Assembly (NCBI RefSeq): GCF_021190955.1
Contig: NZ_JAIOAO010000003.1
Coordinates: 186,001-250,000, forward strand
From: Parachryseolinea silvisoli
GTDB lineage: Bacteria; Bacteroidota; Bacteroidia; Cytophagales; Cyclobacteriaceae
Reading direction: 5' to 3'
DNA length: 64,000 nucleotides
A program made the position numbers and the translations under genes. Numbering within the stretch: position 1 is the first letter of the stretch; each line of letters starts with the position of its first letter. The notes beneath the pieces were generated by a model. It saw only the letters and a list, made by a program, of their open reading frames with translations, ran no database searches and had not been told where the DNA came from. This document shows, piece after piece, positions 51,830 through 61,025 of this stretch.

Positions 51830-52782
51830 CCTTCCATACCGCACCTGATTTCAAAGAGGCCGTAGAAGCCGCCGCCACCCATTATAAGCTCAGAGAAATT
51901 TTCATCGAGAAAGACTATTGGGTTACCCGTGTATTAAAAAACCTGGCGGAATCGCAATATGCCGACCACGTTGTATTTAAAGGTGGTACAGCGCTATCAA
52001 AAGCACATGGTTGCATCGAGCGGTTTTCCGAAGACATAGACCTGGCCATACTCAAACAGCCAGGAATCAGCGATGCAAAATTAAAGGCACTCATCAAAGA
52101 GGTGGAAACTTCCGTCACTGCCGGCCTTACATACTTTGCGCATCCGTCAGAACAGAAACGAGGCAGGAATAGAAAGACCTTCTATCAGTATGATAAAAAG
52201 ATTGGCGCCGAAGACTTCGGCGCCGTAAAAGATCACATCCAGTTAGAGATAAATGCCTTCACGCAGCCCGTGCCGCACGAGAAGAAAGAGATTATCTCCA
52301 TGCTCGGCAAGTTTCTTTCTCCGGGCTTTAGCGACCAGGTGAAACAATACGGGCTGGAGCCCTTCACCATCAACGTACTCACCCGCGAACGGACTTTCTT
52401 CGAAAAGTTACTTTCAGTCGTCCGGCTTTCTCACGATAGCCAGGCTCAGGTCTTGGGCAAACTCCGACATTTCTATGACATGTACCAAATTTTGCAACAG
52501 CAAGATTTACGCGGTCTGGTACTTGTAGATGAAAGCTTTGCATTACTTGACATGGTTCGTGACGACGACGAGGGAAATGGCACCTTCGCCGGTCCGTGGC
52601 TCCAGCTGCCCATGGCCGAGTCGCCGCTGTTCGCAGATCATGTAACCTATTGGAGCGGTCTGACTCCCCAATATGTCAGTGAACTTTCCGAACTATCATG
52701 GTCGGAAATTCCTGCGCCCGGCGACGTTGAACGAATGCTTGGTGAAATCAAGGAATTCCTCCAGCGCTATGATCGTCGTTAG
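51826..52782 (+). CDS. AbiEii/AbiGii-like nucleotidyltransferase toxin
   Basis: A 318-residue nucleotidyltransferase toxin. The family core is complete: FIEKDYWVTRVLKNLAESQY, then VVFKGGTALSKAHGCIERFS (GGTALS) and EDIDLAI, the aspartate pair that binds metal. Lys and Asp residues of motifs III and IV (HIQLEINAF) follow, then the helical half (LSVVRLSHDSQAQVLGKLRH, FYDMYQILQQQDLRGLVLVD). AbiEii proteins add nucleotides to tRNA or other acceptors and stop growth upon phage infection. It is coupled to its antitoxin by a 4-base overlap. It ends 46 bases before hsdM. Confidence 0.92.
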   Translation: MTFHTAPDFKEAVEAAATHYKLREIFIEKDYWVTRVLKNLAESQYADHVVFKGGTALSKAHGCIERFSEDIDLAILKQPGISDAKLKALIKEVETSVTAGLTYFAHPSEQKRGRNRKTFYQYDKKIGAEDFGAVKDHIQLEINAFTQPVPHEKKEIISMLGKFLSPGFSDQVKQYGLEPFTINVLTRERTFFEKLLSVVRLSHDSQAQVLGKLRHFYDMYQILQQQDLRGLVLVDESFALLDMVRDDDEGNGTFAGPWLQLPMAESPLFADHVTYWSGLTPQYVSELSELSWSEIPAPGDVERMLGEIKEFLQRYDRR

Positions 52783-52828
52783 TAGTAAAATAAAATATCA
52801 ATACAAATAAAAGTAGATAGACCTAAGA

Positions 52829-55252
52829 ATGGCCATTAAGAAAAGTGAACTTTACAGCAGCCTGTGGGAAAGTTGTAACCAGCTAAGAGGAGGAATGGAC
52901 GCCAGTCAATACAAGGACTATGTATTGGCGATGCTGTTCATTAAGTATGTCAGCGATAAATACGCCAACACTCCGTTCGCGCCCATTACCATACCAAAAG
53001 GCTCCACGTTCCAGGACATGGTAAAGCTGAAGGGCAAACCCGAAATCGGCGACTTCATCAACAAAAAAATCTTTGCGCCCATCCGCGATGCGAACAAGAT
53101 GAGTGATTTCGCCAACTTCAACGACGATGAAAAGCTCGGCACCGGCAAAGACAAGATAGATAAACTCACCAAGCTCATTGCCATCTTCGAAAACCCCGAC
53201 CTTGACTTCTCCAAGAACAGGGCCGACGATGACGACATCCTCGGCGATGCATATGAATTCCTGATGCGCCACTTCGCCACAGACTCCGGTAAGTCCAAGG
53301 GGCAATTCTATACACCAGCGGAAGTAAGTCGTATCTTGGCCAAGATCATCGGCATCAACAAGAGCAACTCCACCGCCAGCACAACGATTTACGATCCAAC
53401 CTGTGGTTCGGGCTCGCTGCTTATTAGGGCAGGCGAAGAGGCTGAGAAGGCGATAACCCTCTACGGCCAGGAAATGGACATTGCCACAGTCGCGTTGGCC
53501 AGCATGAACATGGTGTTACATAACCAGGCACAAAACCTGCACGGCATCCGCCAAGGCAATACCATTGCGGATCCAAAGTTCATTAAAAAAGCGGGCACTG
53601 ACGAGATGCTCGAAACCTTTGACTATGCCGTGGCGAATCCCCCGTTCTCGTTCGCCAGTTGGACCAACGGTCTGATAGATGACAAAACGAAGGCTGTAGT
53701 AGATAGGTACAATCGCTTTGCCGGCTTTGGCATCCCTCCAGAAAAGAATGGTGATTATGCCTTTCTGCTGCACATCATCAAGTCGCTTAAGTCAAAAGGT
53801 AAGGGGGGTATAATCCTTCCCCATGGCGTTTTATTCCGTGGCGGCGCCGAAGGTGAAATACGCAAGAAACTCATCACGAAGGGATACATCAAAGGCATTA
53901 TCGGCCTGCCACCCAACCTGTTCTACGGAACGGGCATTCCCGCCTGTATCATAGTGATCGACAAAGAAAACGTCGAAAAACGTAAAGGCATTTTCATCAT
54001 AGACGCAAGTAAAGAATACATGAAAGACGGGAACAAAAACCGCCTTCGCGAACAAGATATCCACAAAATCGTAGATGTATTCAATAAGCAGCTGGAACTA
54101 GCCAAGTACAGCCGCATGGTTTCGCTCGCGGAAATCGCCGACCCGAAGAATGATTACAACCTGAATATCCCGCGCTACATCGACAACCAGGAAGCGGAGG
54201 ATATTCACGACATCGAAGCACATTTATTGGGTGACATTCCCAATGCCGACATCGATGCTCTGGCTAAATACTGGGAAGTATACCCTACCTTGCGGAAGGA
54301 TCTATTCTCTACCAGCAAGCGCAAGAAGTACAGTAAACTAAAGGTTACTAAAGAAGAAATCAATAACACGATATTTAATCATCCCGAGTTCTTGAATTTT
54401 ATAAAAGAGCTCGATAAACTCTTCAACACCTGGCGAAAGAGGAGTACGAAGCAGCTCAAGGAACTAAAGAAGGGCTTTAAGCCTCGGCAGGTCATCAACG
54501 AAATATCCGAAGACCTGTTGAAAATCTATTCCAGTGAAGGTCTGGTCGATAAATACGACGTCTACCAGCATTTGATGACCTACTGGAATAGCACCATGCA
54601 AGACGACTGCTATCTCATCGCCGCAAATGGATGGAAGGCCGATCTATATAATATCAATAAAGGCAAGAAGGAAGTGATATTGGATAGCGATTTAGTGCCG
54701 AAGACACTGGTAATTGATCGCTTCTTTAAGGCCGACAAGAAGGCCATCGACGCCATGGAAGCAAAAAGGGAGGCACTAACCAGCGAAATTGAGGAACTTA
54801 CAGACGAGTACTCTGGCGAAGAAGGATTCTTTTCTATGATGGATAAAGTCAATAGAATAATCGTATCTAAACGCCTTAAGGAGATCAAGAATGACAAAAA
54901 AAGCATTGACGAAATAAAAGCTTTGGAAGGTTGGCTGAGACTAGCAGATGAGCAAACTGCCGTCAAAAAAGAAATAGAAACGGCCGCTCTTCAGCTAAGC
55001 GATAGAGTAACTGAACGTTATAAAACTCTCGCGGAAGATGATGTGAAAATTCTGGTTGTAGATTACAAATGGATGGCTGAGATTGAAAGGAGGATGAATG
55101 AGGAAATGGATCAGGTAAGTGAAACTATTACGCTACGAATCACACAGCTCGCAGAGCGCTATGAATTGCCGTTACCACAGCAAAACGCGGAAGTTCTTGC
55201 ACTGGAAAGAAAAGTGAATACTCACCTTAAGAAAATGGGATTTGCATGGTGA
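52829..55252 (+). CDS. hsdM: Type I restriction-modification methyltransferase subunit HsdM
   Basis: DNA N6-adenine methyltransferase subunit of 807 residues. The N-terminal domain (SELYSSLWESCNQLRGGMDA, SQYKDYVLAMLFIKYVSDKY) and catalytic core are standard: DAYEFLMRHFATDSGKSKGQ, FYTPAEVSRIL, motif I DPTCGSGSLL near residues 189-198, and motif IV NPPFSFASW near 270. The core normally ends near 500; here about 300 more residues follow, the last part being a charged coiled coil (VNRIIVSKRLKEIKNDKKSI; TAVKKEIETAALQLSDRVTE). Long forms of this kind occur in Bacteroidota. It begins the operon hsdM-hsdS-hsdR-sprT; the hsdS start overlaps its stop by 7 bases. Confidence 0.95.
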   Translation: MAIKKSELYSSLWESCNQLRGGMDASQYKDYVLAMLFIKYVSDKYANTPFAPITIPKGSTFQDMVKLKGKPEIGDFINKKIFAPIRDANKMSDFANFNDDEKLGTGKDKIDKLTKLIAIFENPDLDFSKNRADDDDILGDAYEFLMRHFATDSGKSKGQFYTPAEVSRILAKIIGINKSNSTASTTIYDPTCGSGSLLIRAGEEAEKAITLYGQEMDIATVALASMNMVLHNQAQNLHGIRQGNTIADPKFIKKAGTDEMLETFDYAVANPPFSFASWTNGLIDDKTKAVVDRYNRFAGFGIPPEKNGDYAFLLHIIKSLKSKGKGGIILPHGVLFRGGAEGEIRKKLITKGYIKGIIGLPPNLFYGTGIPACIIVIDKENVEKRKGIFIIDASKEYMKDGNKNRLREQDIHKIVDVFNKQLELAKYSRMVSLAEIADPKNDYNLNIPRYIDNQEAEDIHDIEAHLLGDIPNADIDALAKYWEVYPTLRKDLFSTSKRKKYSKLKVTKEEINNTIFNHPEFLNFIKELDKLFNTWRKRSTKQLKELKKGFKPRQVINEISEDLLKIYSSEGLVDKYDVYQHLMTYWNSTMQDDCYLIAANGWKADLYNINKGKKEVILDSDLVPKTLVIDRFFKADKKAIDAMEAKREALTSEIEELTDEYSGEEGFFSMMDKVNRIIVSKRLKEIKNDKKSIDEIKALEGWLRLADEQTAVKKEIETAALQLSDRVTERYKTLAEDDVKILVVDYKWMAEIERRMNEEMDQVSETITLRITQLAERYELPLPQQNAEVLALERKVNTHLKKMGFAW

Positions 55253-56379
55253 TACAAAACAAAAATAAAGCTACCGATGCAGGTATAATACCCGTCGACT
55301 GGAATGTATTAACGATACGAGAGGCTTTTGATATTTTCAATACTCTGAGATTTCCGATTAGTGAGGATATACGAAAAAAAATGCCGGGTATTTATCCATA
55401 TTATGGACCAACGAAAATTCAGGATTACATTAATGAGTATCGGGTTGAGGGTGAATATGCTCTAATTGGAGAAGATGGCGATCACTTCCTAAAGTGGAGG
55501 GAAATGCCGATGACTCAATTAGCACGAGGTAAATTTAATGTCAATAATCACGCTCATTTAATAAAAGGAAGAGAAGGTATTACGATCACCCAATGGTTTT
55601 ACCATTATTTCAAAAACAAAGACATTTCACAATTTTTGACTCGCCAAGGCGCAAGTCGATACAAGCTATCGAAAGGAACTTTGGTCAACATTCCTTGTGC
55701 AATTCCACCAACCCTCCAAGAACAAGCCGCCATAGCCACCGCCCTCTCCGACACCGATGCCCTCATCAGCAGTTTAGAAAAACTCATCGCCAAAAAACGC
55801 AACATCAAACAAGGCGCCATGCAAGAGTTGCTTACGCCTAAAGGAGGGTGGGAGATGAGAAGATTAGGAGATATCTCAGAAATATACACTGGAAAAAAAA
55901 ATAACCAAGATAAAGTTGATGGTGGTAATTATCCTTTTTTTGTTCGTTCTCAAAACATTGAAAGGATTAACACATACAGCTATGATGGTGAGGCAATACT
56001 AATCCCTGGCGAAGGCGGCATCGGAAATATTTTTCATTATTTTAATGGTAGGTTTGATTTTCATCAGAGAGTTTACAAGATCAGTGACTTTCGAGAGGGT
56101 TATTCAGTCAAATATATCTACAGGTTTATGTGCGAAAACTTTGGACGACACGCGATGCAAAACTCCGTTAAAGCTACAGTGGATTCGCTAAGACTACCAA
56201 CCTTGCAGAACTTCAAAGTTCTAATACCCCCTACGATTGGTGATCAAATAAAGATATCTGCTATCTTAGGAGACTTCGATTCCGAAATAGCATTGTTAGA
56301 ATCGAAGCAGAAGAAATACCAGGAAATCAAATCCGGCATGATGCAGAACCTCCTTACCGGCAAGATAAGACTACTATGA
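55246..56379 (+). CDS. hsdS: Type I restriction-modification specificity subunit HsdS
   Basis: DNA-recognition subunit of 377 residues with two target-recognition domains. TRD1 (about 1-160) and TRD2 (about 200-350) are each followed by a conserved helical spacer: ALSDTDALISSLEKLIAKKR, then NIKQGAMQELL; and ILGDFDSEIALLESKQKKYQ, then EIKSGMMQNLLTGKIRLL. TRD1 contains YPYYGPTKIQDYINEYRVEG and YALIGEDGDHFL; TRD2 contains ISEIYTGKKN and ILIPGEGGIGNIFHYFNGRF. The recognition site cannot be predicted by eye. The TRD regions are more A+T rich than hsdM and hsdR, a usual mark of domain exchange. It overlaps both neighbours by 4 to 7 bases. Confidence 0.94.
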   Translation: MVIQNKNKATDAGIIPVDWNVLTIREAFDIFNTLRFPISEDIRKKMPGIYPYYGPTKIQDYINEYRVEGEYALIGEDGDHFLKWREMPMTQLARGKFNVNNHAHLIKGREGITITQWFYHYFKNKDISQFLTRQGASRYKLSKGTLVNIPCAIPPTLQEQAAIATALSDTDALISSLEKLIAKKRNIKQGAMQELLTPKGGWEMRRLGDISEIYTGKKNNQDKVDGGNYPFFVRSQNIERINTYSYDGEAILIPGEGGIGNIFHYFNGRFDFHQRVYKISDFREGYSVKYIYRFMCENFGRHAMQNSVKATVDSLRLPTLQNFKVLIPPTIGDQIKISAILGDFDSEIALLESKQKKYQEIKSGMMQNLLTGKIRLL

Positions 56380-59300
56380 ACAGCGAGCGCATAACCCAAA
56401 ACCGTATAGTTAAACTATTCCAACAAGAGTTGGGTTATGCGCTCCTCTTCGAGGGAAATCTGCACGATCGCGCAGGCAATAGCAATATTGAAGAAATCCC
56501 ATTAACATTATTTCTCCAAAAACAAGGCTACTCCAAAGAGCACATCTCAAAGGCGGTCGACAAACTCCACAACGAAGCAAACAATCACCAACGCGACCTG
56601 TATTTCAACAACATGTCTGTATACGATTTGCTTCATTACGGTGTATCTGTAAAAATGGGGACAGCCAAGCAGACCGATGCGATTTGGCTGATCGATTGGA
56701 AGAATCCGCTTAACAATGACTTTTATATTGCCGAAGAGGTCACCATAAAAGGTATCCATGACAAAAGACCGGACGTAGTATTATATGTAAACGGCATTGC
56801 CCTCGCCGTCATCGAGCTCAAAAAAAGCAGCAAAGACATTGGCGAAGGCATTCGGCAGAACCTGACCAACCAGCAGACGGAGTTTATCCAGGATTTCTTC
56901 AGCACAATCCAGTTCTGTTTTGCCGGCAGTGACAGCGAAGGCTTGCGCTATGGCACCATCGAGACCAGCGCCAAATACTATCTCACGTGGCGTGAAGATG
57001 AACAGCTATACGAGCCCGAGCTGCTGGACAAATATTTAAAAAAGATCTGTAGCAAAGAGCGCTTTCTCGAAATCATACACGACTTTGTTCTGTTCGACGA
57101 CGGGCGAAAGAAGCTGCCGCGCTACCACCAATATTTCGGTATCAAAGCCGCCCAGCAGCACGTACTCCGGAAAGAAAGCGGTATCATCTGGCACACACAA
57201 GGCTCTGGAAAAAGCATCACCATGGTCCTGTTGGCCAAATGGATTTTGGCCAACAACCCGGATGCCCGTATTGCCATCATTACAGACCGCACCGAACTGG
57301 ACGCTCAGATCAAGAAGGTGTTTTCCAATACCGGCGAGAAGACGATGGAACGCGCCAAAAGTGGTGAAGATCTGATGCACAAGCTCAGTCAGCCCTCCCC
57401 GCGACTGATCTGCAGCCTCGTTCACAAGTTTGGCAAAAGCAAAGACAAGCAATTCGATGAGTTCATTAAGGAGATAGAGAACAATCGACCAAATGTAAAA
57501 GGAGAACTGTTTGTGTTTGTCGATGAGTGCCACCGCACACAAAGCGGAAGGCTTCACAACGTCATGAAAGCCATTTTGCCCAACGCTGTATTCATCGGCT
57601 TCACTGGCACGCCGCTTTTAAAGCAGGATAAACAAACAAGCCTGGAGGTGTTCGGCAAATACATTCACACCTACAAATTCAACGAAGCTGTGGAAGACAA
57701 GGTCGTACTTGATCTTGTCTATGAAGCCCGCGACATTGACCAGAGAATAAGCTCACAAGACCACATCGACCTTTGGTTTGATGCTAAGACGAAGGGGCTA
57801 AACGACTTCCAACGGGCCGAGCTAAAGAAGAAATGGGGCACCATGCAGAAGGTGCTCAGTTCCAAAAGCAGGATGGGCAAGGTCGTGAACGATATCATCC
57901 TCGACTTTAGCGTCAAGCCCCGCCTGAACGACGACAGAGGCACCGCCATCCTGGTTGCCGGCAGCATTTACGAAGCATGTCAATATTATGAGTTGTTTCA
58001 GCTCACGCACTTAAAAAGCAAATGTGGCATCATCACCAGCTACAATCCTAGCACCCGGCATGTCGTAAACGAGGAGCTTGGTGAAAACACTGAAACCGAA
58101 AAGCAGGCCGTTTATAACATCTACACAAAGATCCTCGGCAAAAGAGCCACCGAAGAATACGAAGAGGAAACAAAGGACTTGTTCATCAAGCACCCCGCAA
58201 AGATGAAATTGCTGATCGTTGTCTCAAGGCTACTCACCGGTTTCGATGCGCCAAGTTGCACGTACCTCTACATCGATAAGTCCATGCAGGACCACGGTCT
58301 GTTTCAAGCCATTTGCCGCGTCAATCGCCTGGATACGGACGACAAAGAACTTGGCTATATCGTCGATTACAAAGATTTGTTTAAAAACCTGGTAAACGAT
58401 AAAGGCACCGGAGCCATCCAGGTGTACACCTCCGAGCTCGCCTATGACCAGTTCAAGAAGGAAGATTGCGACATCCTGCTGCAGTCACGGCTGGAAAAAG
58501 CCCGTGAGCGGCTCGACACCGCGCTTGAGCAGTTGGAGTTAATTTGCGAGCCTGTTGCTAATCCCAAAGACGATGCCGCGTACCGCTATTACTTCTGCGG
58601 CAATACCGAGCTTCCGGAAGACCTCAAAGAGCGTGAGTTCTTACGACAGGAATTGTATAAGAAAACCGTCGCCTTCATCCGAGCTTACGCCAACCTGGCC
58701 GACGAAATGGAAGCAGCAGGATACAACGCCCACGAAATCCAGCACATCGACAACCGGCTTAAATTCTACATCGATCTACGCGAAGCCATAAAAAATGCCA
58801 GCGGCGAAAAACTCGACATGAAGGATTACGAGGCCGACATGCGTCACCTCATAGACAACTACCTGCACGCAGACGAACCGAGACAGATTTCCGAGTTTGA
58901 GAGCCTGTCGCTGTTGGAAATCATCACCAAGCTTGGGCTCGAAAAGGCCAAAGAGACCCTTCCGGAAGCGATCACTGCCGACCCGGCGGCGATGGCAGAA
59001 ACAATTGAGAATAATGTACGCACCAAAATTGTAAAGGAACATCTGACAGATCCCGTATTTTTCGAAAAAATGAGTCTCCTGCTCTCGGAGATCATCAAGC
59101 AAAGAAAAGCCAAGGCGATCGACTACGAAGAATACCTCAAGCAGATTGCCGCCCTTGCCAAGCAAGTGCAAGAAGGTAAAACTTCCGACACGCCGAGGGA
59201 ACTTGATAGCCCGGCCAAAGTAGTGTTATACCACTATTTTGACCAGGATGTTGAAAAGGCCCTGATGGTCCACGACGTCGTCGTGGAATATGCGCCGTCG

Positions 59301-59426
59301 GGCTGGAAGGGTGACAGCGCCAAAGAAAACAAGATCAAAGAAGTGATCTACAAAAAGCTAAACGACTTCGACGAAACCGTAAAAGTGTTTGACGTGATTA
59401 AGGAGCAGGGGGAATACTTAAAGTAG
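56376..59426 (+). CDS. hsdR: Type I restriction endonuclease/translocase subunit HsdR
   Basis: Motor and nuclease subunit of 1,016 residues. N-terminal PD-(D/E)xK nuclease: RPDVVLYVNGIALAVIELKK, residues about 131-150. The superfamily-2 helicase follows, with Walker A HTQGSGKSITMVLLAKWIL near 275, DEAD-like VDECHRTQSG near 381, GFTGTPLL, and motif VI-type VVSRLLTGFDAPSCTYLYID and FQAICRVNRL. The C-terminal part is helical. With HsdM and HsdS it cuts unmodified DNA after ATP-driven translocation. It overlaps hsdS by 4 bases and is 2 bases before the SprT-like gene. All landmarks are intact, so the system is probably active. Confidence 0.95.
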   Translation: MNSERITQNRIVKLFQQELGYALLFEGNLHDRAGNSNIEEIPLTLFLQKQGYSKEHISKAVDKLHNEANNHQRDLYFNNMSVYDLLHYGVSVKMGTAKQTDAIWLIDWKNPLNNDFYIAEEVTIKGIHDKRPDVVLYVNGIALAVIELKKSSKDIGEGIRQNLTNQQTEFIQDFFSTIQFCFAGSDSEGLRYGTIETSAKYYLTWREDEQLYEPELLDKYLKKICSKERFLEIIHDFVLFDDGRKKLPRYHQYFGIKAAQQHVLRKESGIIWHTQGSGKSITMVLLAKWILANNPDARIAIITDRTELDAQIKKVFSNTGEKTMERAKSGEDLMHKLSQPSPRLICSLVHKFGKSKDKQFDEFIKEIENNRPNVKGELFVFVDECHRTQSGRLHNVMKAILPNAVFIGFTGTPLLKQDKQTSLEVFGKYIHTYKFNEAVEDKVVLDLVYEARDIDQRISSQDHIDLWFDAKTKGLNDFQRAELKKKWGTMQKVLSSKSRMGKVVNDIILDFSVKPRLNDDRGTAILVAGSIYEACQYYELFQLTHLKSKCGIITSYNPSTRHVVNEELGENTETEKQAVYNIYTKILGKRATEEYEEETKDLFIKHPAKMKLLIVVSRLLTGFDAPSCTYLYIDKSMQDHGLFQAICRVNRLDTDDKELGYIVDYKDLFKNLVNDKGTGAIQVYTSELAYDQFKKEDCDILLQSRLEKARERLDTALEQLELICEPVANPKDDAAYRYYFCGNTELPEDLKEREFLRQELYKKTVAFIRAYANLADEMEAAGYNAHEIQHIDNRLKFYIDLREAIKNASGEKLDMKDYEADMRHLIDNYLHADEPRQISEFESLSLLEIITKLGLEKAKETLPEAITADPAAMAETIENNVRTKIVKEHLTDPVFFEKMSLLLSEIIKQRKAKAIDYEEYLKQIAALAKQVQEGKTSDTPRELDSPAKVVLYHYFDQDVEKALMVHDVVVEYAPSGWKGDSAKENKIKEVIYKKLNDFDETVKVFDVIKEQGEYLK

Positions 59427-59428
59427 AT

Positions 59429-60124
59429 ATGGTTTTAGGCGACATCAAGATAGAACTGGTTCAAAAAAGCATCAAAAACTTGCACCTCAGCGTACTGCCG
59501 CCCCACGGTGACGTACGCATAGCTGCACCCATGCACCTAAGCAAAGAAACCATCCGGCTATACGCCATATCCAAACTCTCCTGGATAAGAAAACAGCGGA
59601 AGAAAATCCAAAGCCAGCGCCGGGAGAGCAAGCGTGAATTCATCAACAAAGAAACCCATTATTTCCAAGGCAGGAAATACCTACTTCGCATCATAGAGGC
59701 AAACGAGCCTGCCCGTATCGTCGTGAACAAAAAACATATTGATCTGCACATTCGGCCAAACACGCCAACCTCCCAACGGCAACGAATCATGAACCAGTGG
59801 TACCGCCGCGAGCTGAAAGAACTAATCCCTGCATACATCAAGAAGTGGGAGAAGAAAATCCCTGTAAAGGTTCGCGACTTCGGCGTAAAACAAATGAAAA
59901 CCAAGTGGGGCACCTGCAACATAGAGGCCCGCCGCATCTGGCTAAACCTAGAGCTCGCAAAAAAACCACTGCACTGCCTGGAATACATCGTAGTACACGA
60001 AATGATCCACCTCCTGGAGCGCAAACACAACGACCGTTTCATCTCCTATCTAAACAAATACATGCCTGGTTGGGAAACCTATAGGGAAGAACTGAATCAG
60101 CTTCCCATAAGCAACCGAAATTGA
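59429..60124 (+). CDS. SprT/YgjP-like zinc metallopeptidase of the restriction operon
   Basis: A 231-residue DUF45/YgjP protein. N-terminal beta domain (VLGDIKIELVQKSIKNLHLS, VLPPHGDVRIAAPMHLSKET) and basic helix precede the metallopeptidase part: RDFGVKQMKTKWGTCNIEAR, RIWLNLELAKKP, and the zinc motif VVHEMIHLLERKHNDRFISY (H-E-x-x-H near residue 189, third ligand His a few residues on). The gene starts 2 bases after hsdR and ends the operon. YgjP-type genes are often found next to type I restriction genes, where their task is unknown; control or turnover of the restriction complex is a plausible guess. Confidence 0.9.
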   Translation: MVLGDIKIELVQKSIKNLHLSVLPPHGDVRIAAPMHLSKETIRLYAISKLSWIRKQRKKIQSQRRESKREFINKETHYFQGRKYLLRIIEANEPARIVVNKKHIDLHIRPNTPTSQRQRIMNQWYRRELKELIPAYIKKWEKKIPVKVRDFGVKQMKTKWGTCNIEARRIWLNLELAKKPLHCLEYIVVHEMIHLLERKHNDRFISYLNKYMPGWETYREELNQLPISNRN

Positions 60125-60199
60125 TGGAAAGGGTTAAAGCCATGATTGTCAACTCGGCATTTTGTTAATGCACAAAAAACTTACCGTTATTGCTTGCGG

Positions 60200-60442
60200 T
60201 CACACAACCAGATACACAAGATCATCCAAAATCTGATTTGGCTCAATTGAAATCGAAATACCCCCCTTGACCCAAGGGGATAAGAAATCGAGGCTGATAG
60301 AACGGAATTTCGATACGACTATTTCTGTCATTTTTAGTACATAACTACGTCGCGATGCCCTATCCGGCACCTCGAAATAGAATTGTATTTCTGAAACAGA
60401 TTCCGACTCATGTTCAGCTTGTCTAACGTAAGTGTTATACAA
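60200..60442 (-). CDS. Possible small protein or gene remnant
   Basis: An 80-codon frame beginning with a TTG. The product (SEIQFYFEVPDRASRRSYVL, then KMTEIVVSKFRSISLDFLSP, WVKGGISISIEPNQILDDLV) is protein-like, with alternating strands, but has no family I recognise. Its start lies in the left arm of a 13-bp inverted repeat, which makes a normal translation start doubtful. It could be the C-terminal remnant of a larger gene lost at the A+T-rich boundary. Nothing else in 60,125-60,573 looks coding. Confidence 0.25.
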   Translation of the reverse strand: MYNTYVRQAEHESESVSEIQFYFEVPDRASRRSYVLKMTEIVVSKFRSISLDFLSPWVKGGISISIEPNQILDDLVYLVV

Positions 60443-60467
60443 GCAACAAGAATGCTTGTTGCTTGTA
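60438..60467. repeat. Perfect 13-bp inverted repeat
   Basis: TACAAGCAACAAG at 60438-60450 and its exact complement at 60455-60467 enclose the loop AATG. There is no T run on either side, so it is not a classic terminator. It lies in the gap between the restriction operon and the A+T-rich block. It may be a processing, recombination or transcription-stop structure. Confidence 0.8.
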
Positions 60468-60573
60468 AATCAATCCGCCACTTGTGACCATTTGTATCGT
60501 TCTCGAAGCGACCGCCTTGAAGTTATATGAATATAACACCGGTTGAATTTAAAATGCCATCCCAAAAGTCGAC

Positions 60574-60951
60574 TTATTGAACTGAGGGGACGGTTACTTG
60601 ATTGATAGTCGTATATCTCAAAAGTGTTACAATATCGCCTCCTCTATTATTATAAACACAAGCGTTTGCCCCCCAGTAAAGATTATAAATAAAGTTACCA
60701 GGGGAGCCATCCGCTTCATTTCTTGAAAAATTTCCTGTCCCAGTAAACAGACGAATCCAGTCGCCTCTCCGAACTGCCAAATTCGGGAATACAAAAATAT
60801 GACGAAATTCATTAGAGACCTGGCCGTCTGCTGTCAAGGTGCGGTCCACAAGAGCATATCCCCTTGTATTGACGTCGACATCAACACGAATCCAAACAAA
60901 TTCCGCTTGAGGCGTTGTGCCGTTGACTACGCTGTGTAAAGTAAGAGACAT
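60574..60951 (-). CDS. Lamin-tail-like (LTD) beta-sandwich protein
   Basis: From the ATG at 60951 it has 125 residues; the frame to 60996 adds 15 unlikely ones. The pattern is that of a bacterial lamin-tail (LTD) domain: SLTLHSVVNGTTPQAEFVWI with a first strand, RVDVDVNTRGYALVDRTLTA, HIFVFPNLAVRRGDWIRLFT, GTGNFSRNEADGSPGNFIYN, LYWGANACVYNNRGGDIVTL. The W-G-x-N-A-x-V-Y-N-N-R-G-D block is the most telling. Most LTD proteins are secreted parts of larger enzymes; here it is single, with no signal peptide. The gene is 75 bases downstream of the HNH gene on the same strand. A pairing with it is likely but the role is unknown. Confidence 0.68.
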   Translation of the reverse strand: MSLTLHSVVNGTTPQAEFVWIRVDVDVNTRGYALVDRTLTADGQVSNEFRHIFVFPNLAVRRGDWIRLFTGTGNFSRNEADGSPGNFIYNLYWGANACVYNNRGGDIVTLLRYTTINQVTVPSVQ

Positions 60952-61025
60952 AGTAAATACTTTTATGAAGGTAAAATTAAAGAGATAACTTATCAAACAT
61001 TTATTAGGGTCATTATAAGAAAAAA

